Assembly (NCBI RefSeq): GCF_001514495.1
Contig: NZ_BCNM01000009.1
Coordinates: 124,001 to 188,000 of the forward strand
Origin: Paenibacillus pabuli NBRC 13638
Lineage (GTDB): Bacteria > Bacillota > Bacilli > Paenibacillales > Paenibacillaceae
DNA: 64,000 nt
Direction of reading: 5' to 3'
The notes beneath the pieces are model-generated. The model was not told the origin of the DNA and searched no databases. It worked only from the letters and a program-made list of their open reading frames with translations. Below, one piece after another: positions 25,493 to 33,899 of this stretch (position 1 is the first letter of the stretch; every line of letters starts with the position of its first letter). The translations under genes were made by a program, and so were the position numbers.

Positions 25493-25605
25493 CCCTTTCA
25501 TCCCTAGCGCGGATGGTGATTCGTACGACTTCGGTGCGATTAAGGTTGTAACTGGGGTGGAAAAAAGACGAAAATTTAGCTGAAGCATAAGACGTCTTAT
25601 TAACA

Positions 25606-25965
25606 TTAGTTTATTTCTTTGTATTTGGTATTATAGGCAATGAGGTATTTCTCTGTAGAGTCCTCTACTGCAATCATATCTATACTGTTTTCGTTTTTGA
25701 TTTTAAATAGTTTTGTACCTACTTTGTAGGTGTTGGAACTTATAACGTTCCCATCACCGTGATCTCTCTCATTGGTCGAGGATACCTCTATCTCACCTAT
25801 TTGTTCAGCTAGTTCCTCCTCTGAGATGATGTCATTGCTTGTAAAATAGACTTCTTCCTTTAGGTTTATCATTTTATCTGAAGGGAAACTTTCTCTGGAT
25901 GAAGAGCACCCAATCAAAAGTAAAATCAAAGAAACGATCAGTATGAGTAGTAATTTTCTTTTCAT
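25606..25965 (-). CDS. Small lipoprotein of unknown function
   Basis: The 119-residue protein has an N-terminal signal MKRKLLLILIVSLILLLIGC with lipobox LIGC, so it should be lipid-anchored on the outer face of the membrane. The mature part is acidic and has no recognised domain (EELAEQIGEIEVSS, TYKVGTKLFKIKNENSI). It starts 53 bp past the metalloprotease stop codon, is equally AT-rich, and is probably coexpressed with it. Confidence 0.8.
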   Translation of the reverse strand: MKRKLLLILIVSLILLLIGCSSSRESFPSDKMINLKEEVYFTSNDIISEEELAEQIGEIEVSSTNERDHGDGNVISSNTYKVGTKLFKIKNENSIDMIAVEDSTEKYLIAYNTKYKEIN

Positions 25966-26018
25966 ATTACCTCCATGTATAGACTAGATCCCCTATTAGA
26001 TGGCCTTGACTTTTTCTT

Positions 26019-27122
26019 TTAATTAATGGAAGTTGAAACTTCATCAAGAGTAACCAAACGATTATCGTAAAGGTTTTTGAACGAAATGTCACCCGTTTTA
26101 AACGATTGTACATCCTGTTTAATAAAGATACTTTCATCCTCATTAATAGGAATGTATACATTATCGTCGATCTTTTTTAGATACATTAATACTTCTGTAC
26201 CTTCTTGGAGTTCGGTAGAATTCTCATAGTAAACAATAGAAGTTTCTGTTTCTCCACCAATTTGCCGAAGATTAATTAAATCTCCTTCTGAAACTTCTCC
26301 TTTAATGACATTTTCTATAACAACCTCTGATTGGTAAAATGCTTCTTCGGTTTCACCATCATTTTTAATGAGAGGACTAAGTTTGTTTTTAATAGTCCCA
26401 CTCACAATAAGATCGGCATCATATGCACGAGCTTCGAGAGTGCTGTAGCCAATAGCCCAGGAATAATGGTTTATCTTCAAGTCTTTTTGTGTGGTTTGAG
26501 CCTTTTGCAAAACATTTCCGGGAACATCAAGAACAGGTTCATGACTCTGAGCTTTAGCAAAGTTATTATCATAAAGAACATTAATGGTGTTAATGTCCCA
26601 TGAAGTTGGTGACTTGTTTGGACGCCCGTCTACTAAAGTTCCAGAAGAATTACGTTCAAATGTATATGGAGTCATAACTGTAGGATTACCAAATGGAGCA
26701 TGATCCAACCCAAGAGCATGACCAAATTCATGAGTTGCGATACCCTCTACATTATCTGTATTGTAATGACTCTGCGTTGTGAAGTATGTATTAACCCATG
26801 TTTTCATGGTTGAATAATTTCCAGTTATAATATTAAATGTCCACTCTGCGTGTCCATCCCAATTAACATTACTGTCAGATTTATTGCCTGCAGTAAATTT
26901 AGAATTCGTACCAGCTTTTAGAAAGATATCAGTAGATAAGTTCCATTCATCTCTAGCATTCGTCCAAATGTTTGTGTAGAAATTATTAGATCCATTGTTT
27001 TGATAAGTTATATTTCTGCTTCCCCATGTGTAACCAGTTACTGGAGTTGCATAAGCTTGTATGTTACTAAACAATAAACCTGCTAAGCCACATAATAATA
27101 GCGCCTTCTTAATGTGTTTCAT
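26019..27122 (-). CDS. Secreted matrixin-type zinc metalloprotease
   Basis: The 367-residue protein has a signal peptide (LLLCGLAGLLFSNIQAYA). The zinc site HEFGHALGLDH at residues 131-141 and a Met-turn VMTPYTF (Met150) are hallmarks of M10/matrixin metzincins. The C-terminal 150 residues form a beta-rich domain (ADLIVSGTIKNKLSP, SEVVIENVIKGEVSEGDLIN, GTEVLMYLKKID). It acts outside the cell; its substrate is unknown. Base composition is clearly more AT-rich than the neighbouring tail and DUF4127 genes, which suggests acquisition together with the lipoprotein. Confidence 0.88.
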   Translation of the reverse strand: MKHIKKALLLCGLAGLLFSNIQAYATPVTGYTWGSRNITYQNNGSNNFYTNIWTNARDEWNLSTDIFLKAGTNSKFTAGNKSDSNVNWDGHAEWTFNIITGNYSTMKTWVNTYFTTQSHYNTDNVEGIATHEFGHALGLDHAPFGNPTVMTPYTFERNSSGTLVDGRPNKSPTSWDINTINVLYDNNFAKAQSHEPVLDVPGNVLQKAQTTQKDLKINHYSWAIGYSTLEARAYDADLIVSGTIKNKLSPLIKNDGETEEAFYQSEVVIENVIKGEVSEGDLINLRQIGGETETSIVYYENSTELQEGTEVLMYLKKIDDNVYIPINEDESIFIKQDVQSFKTGDISFKNLYDNRLVTLDEVSTSIN

Positions 27123-27319
27123 TAAATCACCCTTCTCTCAATGGATATTTTTTACATATTCTTAATATAATGTTAGACAAATGAAGGTGTCAACGGAATT
27201 CAGACGAAATAGTACTTTTCTACTAAGTTGTTCTGAAGGGAAGCTTAGTAGATAACTACTAAGCTTAAATCATTTATCGAATTGAACTAATCCCCGAATA
27301 TGCTGATCATTTTCATACA

Positions 27320-27356
27320 AAAGATAGCATCCTAATCAAAATAGGATGCTATCTTT
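27320..27356. terminator. Bidirectional terminator after the DUF4127 gene
   Basis: A perfect 15-bp stem (AAAGATAGCATCCTA and its complement) with a 7-nt loop and T-rich flanks on both strands. It lies 55 bp past the DUF4127 stop codon. Confidence 0.85.
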
Positions 27357-27411
27357 CTTTATGCTGCTCGCTACGTTCCACTTTCAAAAACACAAATTAA
27401 AAAAATATAGC

Positions 27412-29268
27412 TTATTTCAGCGTAACCTTCGGATTCAGCGTGATCTCAAACGCACGTCCCCAGATGAAATCGGGATTTGTATATTCCAGCAGTGCGCTGC
27501 AATACTCCGCATAGACTGCTCTTCCATTACACATTTGTTTTATCGCTACATTCCCTTGGGCAAAAGCTGTTTTGTTCGCCAGCGCTGTGGTGTAGGTCTG
27601 CATCAGATCCCGAAGCAATTCCTGCAAATGAGCATAATCCTCCTCAGAGTTGAACAGCACCATATTTTGATCTGCGAGGGTTGCCACATTGGTATACAGC
27701 GCATGCGCTCTGGAATACGTACGAATATCTGCAATCGCTACAGCTTTATAGTAGTAATCTTTCAGGAAGCGTTTGAACAACAATGACCCATGTGCATTCA
27801 TGGCATCGCGCAACGCGTGGGCATGTGTTTCCGTTGTAATCAGAGCAAAACGGGATTGCCCCATACCCACAGCCATACCGATTTTGTTTCCCGGCGTATT
27901 CCATGCACTGTAACCCAGAACCCGGCCCGTATACGGACTGTTCAGGAGTGCTTCGGCTATATCGACGTTGGCTGGACCTTTTCCTACAAAATCAATCAAC
28001 ACCGAAGGAAGACCCTTCTCACTATTACTCGTCAATTGCGTCACAGCCGCCTGCACCTGATCCAGTGCAGTAATAGCAATAATTTCTACCTCCAGCCCCG
28101 GCTTTTCTCCCGGTTTACCTGGATGGCGGTTCGTCATGCGATCCAGCTCAGACGCCATGTCAAACGAAGAAGCTTCATCGACAGATACAGCACTCGTCAA
28201 TCCATCCCCATTTTCCATAATGGAAGTTGTATCCGTTGCCCCGTCAGGCTCTGGATAAGCGGAATCCGCTACAACGACACCACCAACAATATCCACATGG
28301 CGCACCACATTCTCGTGCAGATTCATATATTCGTAGGTATTAATGATTGTGGAACCATGCGGGCCAAAATATTTAACTGCATACCGCGTCTTCGCTCCGC
28401 CGCGAAGCAATTGATTCGCCATACGTGCCACCAGAGCGTGACCCAAGCCATCCGCATCTGGAAGAATAATCGCCCGATCCGGATTTTGTCCATCCGTACC
28501 ACCAAGCCATTCATTGATCCGTGCTTCCACATAATGGATCTCATTAATCTGAACGCCCTGTGTATTCGCATCGTCGACTCCTACGGCGAGGAAGTCAATA
28601 TATCCTTTGCGAGCAAGCTGATCCAGAATATACAGATTCGTTTTGAATTTATGTTGTCTGGTGTTGTAGTACTGTTCTTTATTAAAATACGTCGTTTCCC
28701 CATATTCCGTTGACTCTGGAGACAGGTTGTACCCGTTCACAATATCCTCGAATGCCGTAAAGGACTGGCGCGGCTGCTGCATCAGTGCACGTGACTCGTT
28801 GTACGCATCCAATGCGAGACCATCTGCAAATGAGGTGGTGGCAAGCCGCATAATGGTATCCATCACAAACACCGGTTTGCGTGGATATTTCCCTTTAATC
28901 GCTTTGATCACATCGAGCAAACGGGTGGTGTCCTGATCGTAATCAGGATAGGTGCCGCCTCCATCTTCACGAAGCTGACGACTGCCGATCAGCCCCCCAT
29001 AAGCGAGCATATCGGAAGAAATGATGAATCCATCGACTTTGGCGGCATTTTTCAAAATGAAATCATGAATGTTGGACGGTTTCCCATACGTAGGCGTAGA
29101 CGTTCCAAGCAGCGTTGTGCCTTCAACTGTTTTCTCGGAATCCAGACGATTTTGAATGTCACCCAGGTGCGGTGTAATGATATGGATACCGGCTGCTTTT
29201 CCTTGTACAACGACGTCATCTAGATTGGCTGGACGATCATCCAGTGGAACATACAATACTGTTTTCAT
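27412..29268 (-). CDS. DUF4127 family protein
   Basis: The 618-residue protein belongs to DUF4127: it opens with MKTVLYVPLDDRPANLDDVV and has SSDMLAYGGLIGSRQ near residue 83, YIDFLAVGVDDANTQGVQIN near 226, and LGYSAWNTPGNKIGMAVG near 458. The biochemical role of the family is not established. No signal peptide is visible, so it should be cytosolic. An AGGAGG site upstream supports the start. A leader-terminator repeat shared with the tail operon lies 76 bp upstream. Confidence 0.88.
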   Translation of the reverse strand: MKTVLYVPLDDRPANLDDVVVQGKAAGIHIITPHLGDIQNRLDSEKTVEGTTLLGTSTPTYGKPSNIHDFILKNAAKVDGFIISSDMLAYGGLIGSRQLREDGGGTYPDYDQDTTRLLDVIKAIKGKYPRKPVFVMDTIMRLATTSFADGLALDAYNESRALMQQPRQSFTAFEDIVNGYNLSPESTEYGETTYFNKEQYYNTRQHKFKTNLYILDQLARKGYIDFLAVGVDDANTQGVQINEIHYVEARINEWLGGTDGQNPDRAIILPDADGLGHALVARMANQLLRGGAKTRYAVKYFGPHGSTIINTYEYMNLHENVVRHVDIVGGVVVADSAYPEPDGATDTTSIMENGDGLTSAVSVDEASSFDMASELDRMTNRHPGKPGEKPGLEVEIIAITALDQVQAAVTQLTSNSEKGLPSVLIDFVGKGPANVDIAEALLNSPYTGRVLGYSAWNTPGNKIGMAVGMGQSRFALITTETHAHALRDAMNAHGSLLFKRFLKDYYYKAVAIADIRTYSRAHALYTNVATLADQNMVLFNSEEDYAHLQELLRDLMQTYTTALANKTAFAQGNVAIKQMCNGRAVYAEYCSALLEYTNPDFIWGRAFEITLNPKVTLK

Positions 29269-29343
29269 ATCCTAAAACCTCCTGTTAGATATATTCAATC
29301 TTTCTTTAGTACCCGATCAGAGCAAGTGTGCAATCACCGCATT

Positions 29344-29432
29344 AAAAAACCAGCCCTTGGCCGGTCTGTACATTAGCGTATGTGCTTATCGGGATAGGTC
29401 ACTTGCTGCTGATCCGATAATACAATCTTACA
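29344..29432 (-). promoter_or_regulatory. Leader with terminator ahead of the DUF4127 gene (leader repeat copy 2)
   Basis: This shares two long identical blocks with 25401-25492: TGTAAGATTGTATTATCGGA extended by TCA, and AGCACATACGCTAATGTACA extended by GACCGGCC. It ends in the hairpin ACCGGCCAAGGGCTGGT with TTTTTT on the minus strand. The region between the blocks has diverged. Weaker similarity extends about 30 bp further upstream (ACGGATAACC versus ACGAATCACC). Its place in a 5' leader suggests transcriptional attenuation. Confidence 0.55.
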
Positions 29433-29619
29433 TGTTTAAATCGGTTGCGCTGACGGTTATCCGTATGGATTACGTCTATTTGTTGTCGCCATCACGGCGG
29501 TTAAACGTCGGTTTCTTGCAGAGACTTCTGCCTGATCATCCAACCAAACCATTCCTGATGCTGTTTATATGATATAAGTGGCCTTTCAAACCCTATTTAA
29601 ATAAAGGATGGATACAATC

Positions 29620-30102
29620 ATGAAAAAAAAGCTCTGGTTCTATCTGTGGATCGCTATTACCAGTTATATGGCTGGCCCCGTTATGTATGCGTTGACAATG
29701 TATACCTATTATCAGGAAACAGATGTTATAACTTCATCACTCCTTGGATGGACCGCTGCAACATTCTCATCCGTTGGGATTCTGTTTATCCTGGTCACGG
29801 TCATTCTGCTTCGAGTGTTCCACATCTATTATTTCTGGCTGCAAACCCTGCTATTTGAGCTGCTTTTCCTTGTGCTGGTCTATATGACCATTGTTCTTCT
29901 TGGGACTGGTTTCACGAGATTGCCCCCGCTGTCCTTTCCATTGACGCCCGAAGGCATTCCCTTGTGGATATTCTGGGGGAGTATTGCACTTATGAGTTCC
30001 TGGGGAGTATGGACAGCACGTCAGCCTATCCGAAAATCACCATACCTCCTGGTGTCCAGAGTCATGCTGATCCTGTTTATCCTTGAAATTTGGCCCCGTT
30101 AA
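29620..30102 (+). CDS. Hypothetical membrane protein
   Basis: The 160-residue protein has four predicted membrane segments: FYLWIAITSYMAGPVMYALT, GWTAATFSSVGILFILVTVI, TLLFELLFLVLVYMTIVLLG and LWIFWGSIALMSSWGVW. No family was recognised. ATG at 29620 is preferred since AAAGG lies 12 nt upstream; an in-frame ATG at 29608 overlaps that site. It stands alone between two minus-strand genes and shares a terminator with its downstream neighbour. Confidence 0.7.
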   Translation: MKKKLWFYLWIAITSYMAGPVMYALTMYTYYQETDVITSSLLGWTAATFSSVGILFILVTVILLRVFHIYYFWLQTLLFELLFLVLVYMTIVLLGTGFTRLPPLSFPLTPEGIPLWIFWGSIALMSSWGVWTARQPIRKSPYLLVSRVMLILFILEIWPR

Positions 30103-30112
30103 AAGATAAAAA

Positions 30113-30142
30113 CAGAGCACCGCCTTTTCAGGCAGTGCTCTC
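30113..30142. terminator. Bidirectional terminator between convergent genes
   Basis: GAGCACcGCCT-tttc-AGGCaGTGCTC with T-rich flanks, stronger on the minus strand (TGTTTTTATC). It serves both the membrane-protein gene and the unknown gene at 30161-31114. Confidence 0.8.
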
Positions 30143-30160
30143 TCTTAAATGTCTATTTTC

Positions 30161-31114
30161 TCACGCAATAATATAGCGGAAGTTTTCCCAGCTTTCCGGA
30201 AGCGAGTTTACGTTACGGACATGATGATAGAAGCTGAATGGAAATTTGAACACATGACCTCCGTTCCAGTCACGGGAACGTCTGTCGGTAAGCCAGTAAT
30301 CCAGCTCATGTGGCAGTGCCACGGAACGCTCCGCACGGATTAATGGCAATTGATCGACTGGAGATTGCAGCGTTGGCATCTCCTGCTCAATATCCACATT
30401 CCGGCTCAGCCGCAGCGCCTTCACCATGGTGAGAAAAGGTGGAACTCCTTTGTAGAACAAAGCAGGATAACCCAGTTCAAATAATATGTTAAGCGCGTGC
30501 CCGTAGGTTAGCATGTGGCCGATCAGATCATGATGTGCTTCTGCCTGATAGATGGTACGAAATGCGCCAAGCTCATCCAGAATCAGCCGGGACAATTGTT
30601 CCGGGCGTTCTATATCAGGGAATCCGTCCGCCTCATTTAACTTCAAGCTGCGAATTTCTTTCACAGTGGTGTTTACCCAGGATCTACCTGGAATGGTTCG
30701 TTCAAACGAATCAATAAGTTCAACCATCTGGTCCATGTCATGCTCCGTACCCCAACCATCCAGTTCCCGAATGGCTTTCATACTGAGGGCACCATAGATC
30801 GCCTGATGGCCAACCCAGTGCAGCTCTCCGATGGTTCGATCCAGCGCTTCCGTAATACGCGCTTCGGCCTCTTCCCTTGGCAAAACCTCTCCATTCCTGG
30901 AGGTCAGGCTGTCGCTCAATCCGTGCTGGCGAAGCATCGCTTTCGCTTCAGCCGTAATACTGCCCGCTGCAAGGGCAGTGAGACGATTTTCCCGCACCCA
31001 AAAATAAGCCGCAATAGCACCCGCCCCGTAATGGGCGTGCCACAAATCACCTGTACGCTCCCGACTGGACACCATGATGGTCAGTCCTTCTTCCAACAAA
31101 CGTCGATCCAACAT
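30161..31114 (-). CDS. Conserved-looking protein of unknown function
   Basis: The 317-residue protein has no signal peptide or membrane segment and no family I recognise. Visible features are a first domain with TGDLWHAHYGAGAIAAYFWV, a helical middle section (GELHWVGHQAIYGALSMKAI, HDLIGHMLTYGHALNILFEL) with several histidines, and a terminal WENFRYIIA. Codon use matches the neighbours and the frame is intact. Start at 31114 follows AGGGTGG; the frame is open to 31129. It could be a metal-dependent enzyme because of the clustered His residues, but this is speculation. Confidence 0.7.
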   Translation of the reverse strand: MLDRRLLEEGLTIMVSSRERTGDLWHAHYGAGAIAAYFWVRENRLTALAAGSITAEAKAMLRQHGLSDSLTSRNGEVLPREEAEARITEALDRTIGELHWVGHQAIYGALSMKAIRELDGWGTEHDMDQMVELIDSFERTIPGRSWVNTTVKEIRSLKLNEADGFPDIERPEQLSRLILDELGAFRTIYQAEAHHDLIGHMLTYGHALNILFELGYPALFYKGVPPFLTMVKALRLSRNVDIEQEMPTLQSPVDQLPLIRAERSVALPHELDYWLTDRRSRDWNGGHVFKFPFSFYHHVRNVNSLPESWENFRYIIA

Positions 31115-31221
31115 GCCACCACCCTTCATCGATGCATATCAACACTCTCTTTAAAGCGTTTACTTTCTATATGATGATTCAAATGGTGCACTTATGCCCA
31201 TTTTGCCTTTTGCTCCGAATT

Positions 31222-31857
31222 TTAGCCAATGCGAAGTTTTCCAACGTCACGGATGGACACTTCAATTGGATATATGTTTGATTTTTGCTCGGAGAAGAAC
31301 CAGATTCGTTCCTTTTTCACTACAATAAACAGACCGTTCGCATCACCTACCGGGGCAAAAGTGTCACTGATTTCACCCCAGCGCTTCAAGCCCATCTGCT
31401 CCAATTCCTGTACCGCAGAGCGTACATCTTCCGTGACAAGTCCCACCTCACACACCTGCAGCAGATCCTTCTCCGAAAAGGGGCGGTCACTCTCGTTATG
31501 AACCGTATGATGAGCAATCAGCTCCAGTATGTTACCGGCAGGGTCTTCAAAGTATAACGAATGAGAGTCCCAGTTAGTGGAGTAAGTCTGATCTTGTTCC
31601 TCATGCCAACTCAGACGTACTCGTGCCGCAGCCCATGCCTTCGCCTCCTGAAAACGATTGGTTGGAATCAACCATGCGAAGTGATAAAACGGATGTTGAT
31701 CTGTTTCACTTTGCATGAAAATCATCTTTGTCAGTCCAATCTGCAGCGTGAAGGTATCCTCGGTCTCCTCGAACAGGCCTAAACCCAGCCTATGAATATA
31801 AAAATGTTTCATGTCCTCCAGTCGTGCTGTAGATAACCTGACTTCTTCAAAGATCAT
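31222..31857 (-). CDS. VOC (glyoxalase/bleomycin-resistance fold) protein, two-module
   Basis: The 211-residue protein begins MIFEEVRLSTARLEDMKHFY, with SLYFEDPAGNILELIAHH closing the first betaalphabetabetabeta module. A second, weaker module follows (LQVCEVGLVTEDVRSAVQEL). The VOC superfamily includes dioxygenases, lyases and resistance proteins; no specific reaction can be assigned. Its ATG overlaps the stop of the upstream VOC gene (ATGA), so the two are translationally coupled. Confidence 0.85.
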   Translation of the reverse strand: MIFEEVRLSTARLEDMKHFYIHRLGLGLFEETEDTFTLQIGLTKMIFMQSETDQHPFYHFAWLIPTNRFQEAKAWAAARVRLSWHEEQDQTYSTNWDSHSLYFEDPAGNILELIAHHTVHNESDRPFSEKDLLQVCEVGLVTEDVRSAVQELEQMGLKRWGEISDTFAPVGDANGLFIVVKKERIWFFSEQKSNIYPIEVSIRDVGKLRIG

Positions 31858-32324
31858 GCGAGGTCCCCCTTCGCCCGACCGTGCATGTTCTCCCACTGAC
31901 TCCAGGGAACCATGCCGAGTTCAGGCTTCGCTTCATCCGGGAGCATCGATATAAATTCCAGGTAATGACCATCCGGATCGGTAAAATAGACGGACACCGC
32001 AGGCATCCAGCCGAATACATACAGTTCACCGATATCATCGTCCAGAAAGTTACGCGTCTTGATCCCTTTATCCTCCAGATAAGTGACAGCTTTCTTCATG
32101 TCCTCCAACGATAACTGAAACGCAAAATGCTGCCGCTTCACCTCGGAAGGATCTTTTTGCCACAGTCCCAGCATCGCGTTGCCTTCACCGCCAATCCAGT
32201 AAAAGGAGTTCCCACGTTCCTTCTGCCCATAAGCGTGCTGCAATCCAATGATCTGTTCATAAAAATGATGGGATCTCTCCAGATTCGTTACGTTCAGATG
32301 AGTCTCAAATATGCCTTTAATCAT
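31854..32324 (-). CDS. VOC family protein
   Basis: A single-module VOC protein of 156 residues: FETHLNVTNLERSHHFYEQI, SFYWIGGEGNAMLGLWQ, and VYFTDPDGHYLEFISMLP with the C-terminal metal-site glutamate position. It resembles fosfomycin-thiol-transferase-like or dioxygenase-like members but lacks anything that decides between them. It is the first gene of a coupled VOC pair. Confidence 0.88.
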   Translation of the reverse strand: MIKGIFETHLNVTNLERSHHFYEQIIGLQHAYGQKERGNSFYWIGGEGNAMLGLWQKDPSEVKRQHFAFQLSLEDMKKAVTYLEDKGIKTRNFLDDDIGELYVFGWMPAVSVYFTDPDGHYLEFISMLPDEAKPELGMVPWSQWENMHGRAKGDLA

Positions 32325-32383
32325 GATAAAAACCTCTTTTCTCTCTCTATAATCTATGGTTAGCCTCCGATTACTTCTTTATC

Positions 32384-32959
32384 TCAACTCCCGGAAGATT
32401 TCCGTGCAGCCGTTAACGTTTGGGCCAGATTCAAAAATGAACCGATGACCCGCTGAACCCGGTCCTCAATATCTTGGCTGCCTTCATATTCTTCGTATCC
32501 ATCAAATGTAGCTTCAAACCTTCTCCGCTGTGCACCGCCAATGGATATCCACTCCTGAGCGTTAATGCCGTGCAAATTGCGGACAATGGCCTGCAATTGC
32601 AAAAGCGAGCTCACACCAACGGCTCCGCCTGATGAACTGATCGACAACACTGGTTTGCCACTGAAGTGAGCTTGGCTCAGGTGATCCAATGCATTTTTGA
32701 GTACACCACTGATGCTGCCGTGATACTCCGGTGTAGACAGAATGATGGCATCTGCCGCGAGCATGCGTGTATTCAAGTCTGCCAGGTTTGCATCTTCATT
32801 CTGTTTTTCATCCGGCGCATAGAATGGGAGCGGTGTCTGATACAAATCGAACAGGCTGGCTTCATGCCCCTCACCGCTGATTACCTCCACGGCATATTCT
32901 CCCAAACGTGTACTGGTTGCATTTTTCCGATTACTGCCTGCCAAAATCATAATATTCAT
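32384..32959 (-). CDS. NADPH-dependent FMN reductase
   Basis: The 191-residue flavodoxin-fold protein has the phosphate loop MILAGSNRKNATSTRLGEYA, the family motif STPEYHGSISGVLKNALDHL, and KPVLSISSSGGAVG. Such enzymes reduce free flavins, quinones or azo compounds using NADPH. Start at 32959 follows GGGAG by 9 nt; a GTG at 32968 is less likely. It lies 59 bp ahead of the VOC pair. Confidence 0.9.
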   Translation of the reverse strand: MNIMILAGSNRKNATSTRLGEYAVEVISGEGHEASLFDLYQTPLPFYAPDEKQNEDANLADLNTRMLAADAIILSTPEYHGSISGVLKNALDHLSQAHFSGKPVLSISSSGGAVGVSSLLQLQAIVRNLHGINAQEWISIGGAQRRRFEATFDGYEEYEGSQDIEDRVQRVIGSFLNLAQTLTAARKSSGS

Positions 32960-33077
32960 TGATATCACTCTCCCTCAAAGTAGTTAGACATTCCGTATGC
33001 TTCGTTTCCAACTTTCCCTACTGTTATCTTACCTTGCTTCCATCTTGGTATCGTCGGCAGATAGACTTAACTTGCAG

Positions 33078-33113
33078 CACAAAAAAACTCAACCTTTGGG
33101 TTGAGTTTCTACG
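33078..33113 (-). terminator. Terminator of the histidine kinase/response regulator operon
   Basis: AAACTCAACC-caaa-GGTTGAGTTT followed on the minus strand by a T run (TTTTTG). It lies 31 bp past the response regulator stop codon. Confidence 0.85.
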
Positions 33114-33143
33114 ACTTTAGACTGAGAATAGGTCGGAATTGAA

Positions 33144-33881
33144 TCACACGACCCAGCCATTTCTTACGGCATGAAGCGCAGCTTGCGTCCGATCTGCCAG
33201 CCCTAATTTATCCAAAAGATGACTGACATGAGTCTTCACCGTTTTTTCGGTAATAACCAGTTGTACAGCAATCTCTTTATTACTTAAACCTTGTGCGATC
33301 AGCCCCAGTACTTCTCGCTCCCGACGGGTAAGCATGTCCGGTCCTCCACTGCGGTCAATCGAACAAGAGTCGTTCACCTGGCCGTTCTGCTCCTTTTTCT
33401 GAGGCTGAGTGTGCGTATGCGCATTGGCACGGAGATGCTCATCATTCACAGATAGTTCAGACGAAGCCATCACATGCATCAATTGTCCCGCTGCCGCTGG
33501 ATGAAGTTCTACCTGACCCGCATGCACATTACGGATGGCAACGGCCAGGTTTTCCGGCTCGATATCTTTTAGCAGATACCCTTTCACGCCTGCACGCACG
33601 GCGGGCACCACATGATCCTGATCCGAAAAGGAAGTCAGCACGATGATCCGGACTCCAGGCAAGAGCGCACGAATTCTTCTCGCTGTCTCAATTCCGTCAA
33701 GCACTGGCATATGCAGATCCATCAACACGACATCCGGGTGCAACTCTTCTGCCTGTTCCAGGGCTTCCAGCCCGTTCGAAGCTTCACCCACTACTTTCAT
33801 ATCCGACTGTGTGGACAAAAATACATGTAATCCGCGCCTTACCATCGCATGATCGTCAGCGAGTAAAATCGTTATTGGCAT
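33144..33881 (-). CDS. NarL/LuxR-family response regulator
   Basis: The 245-residue protein has a receiver domain with acidic pair Asp9/Asp10 and phosphoacceptor Asp55 (VVLMDLHMP), the conserved Lys in KGYLLKD, and a C-terminal LuxR helix-turn-helix (LTREREVLGLIAQGLSNKEI). A long hydrophilic linker with HTHTQPQKKEQ separates the domains. It is the evident partner of the sensor kinase encoded 18 bp upstream. Confidence 0.94.
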   Translation of the reverse strand: MPITILLADDHAMVRRGLHVFLSTQSDMKVVGEASNGLEALEQAEELHPDVVLMDLHMPVLDGIETARRIRALLPGVRIIVLTSFSDQDHVVPAVRAGVKGYLLKDIEPENLAVAIRNVHAGQVELHPAAAGQLMHVMASSELSVNDEHLRANAHTHTQPQKKEQNGQVNDSCSIDRSGGPDMLTRREREVLGLIAQGLSNKEIAVQLVITEKTVKTHVSHLLDKLGLADRTQAALHAVRNGWVV

Positions 33882-33899
33882 ATCTTCTTCCCCCTGACT

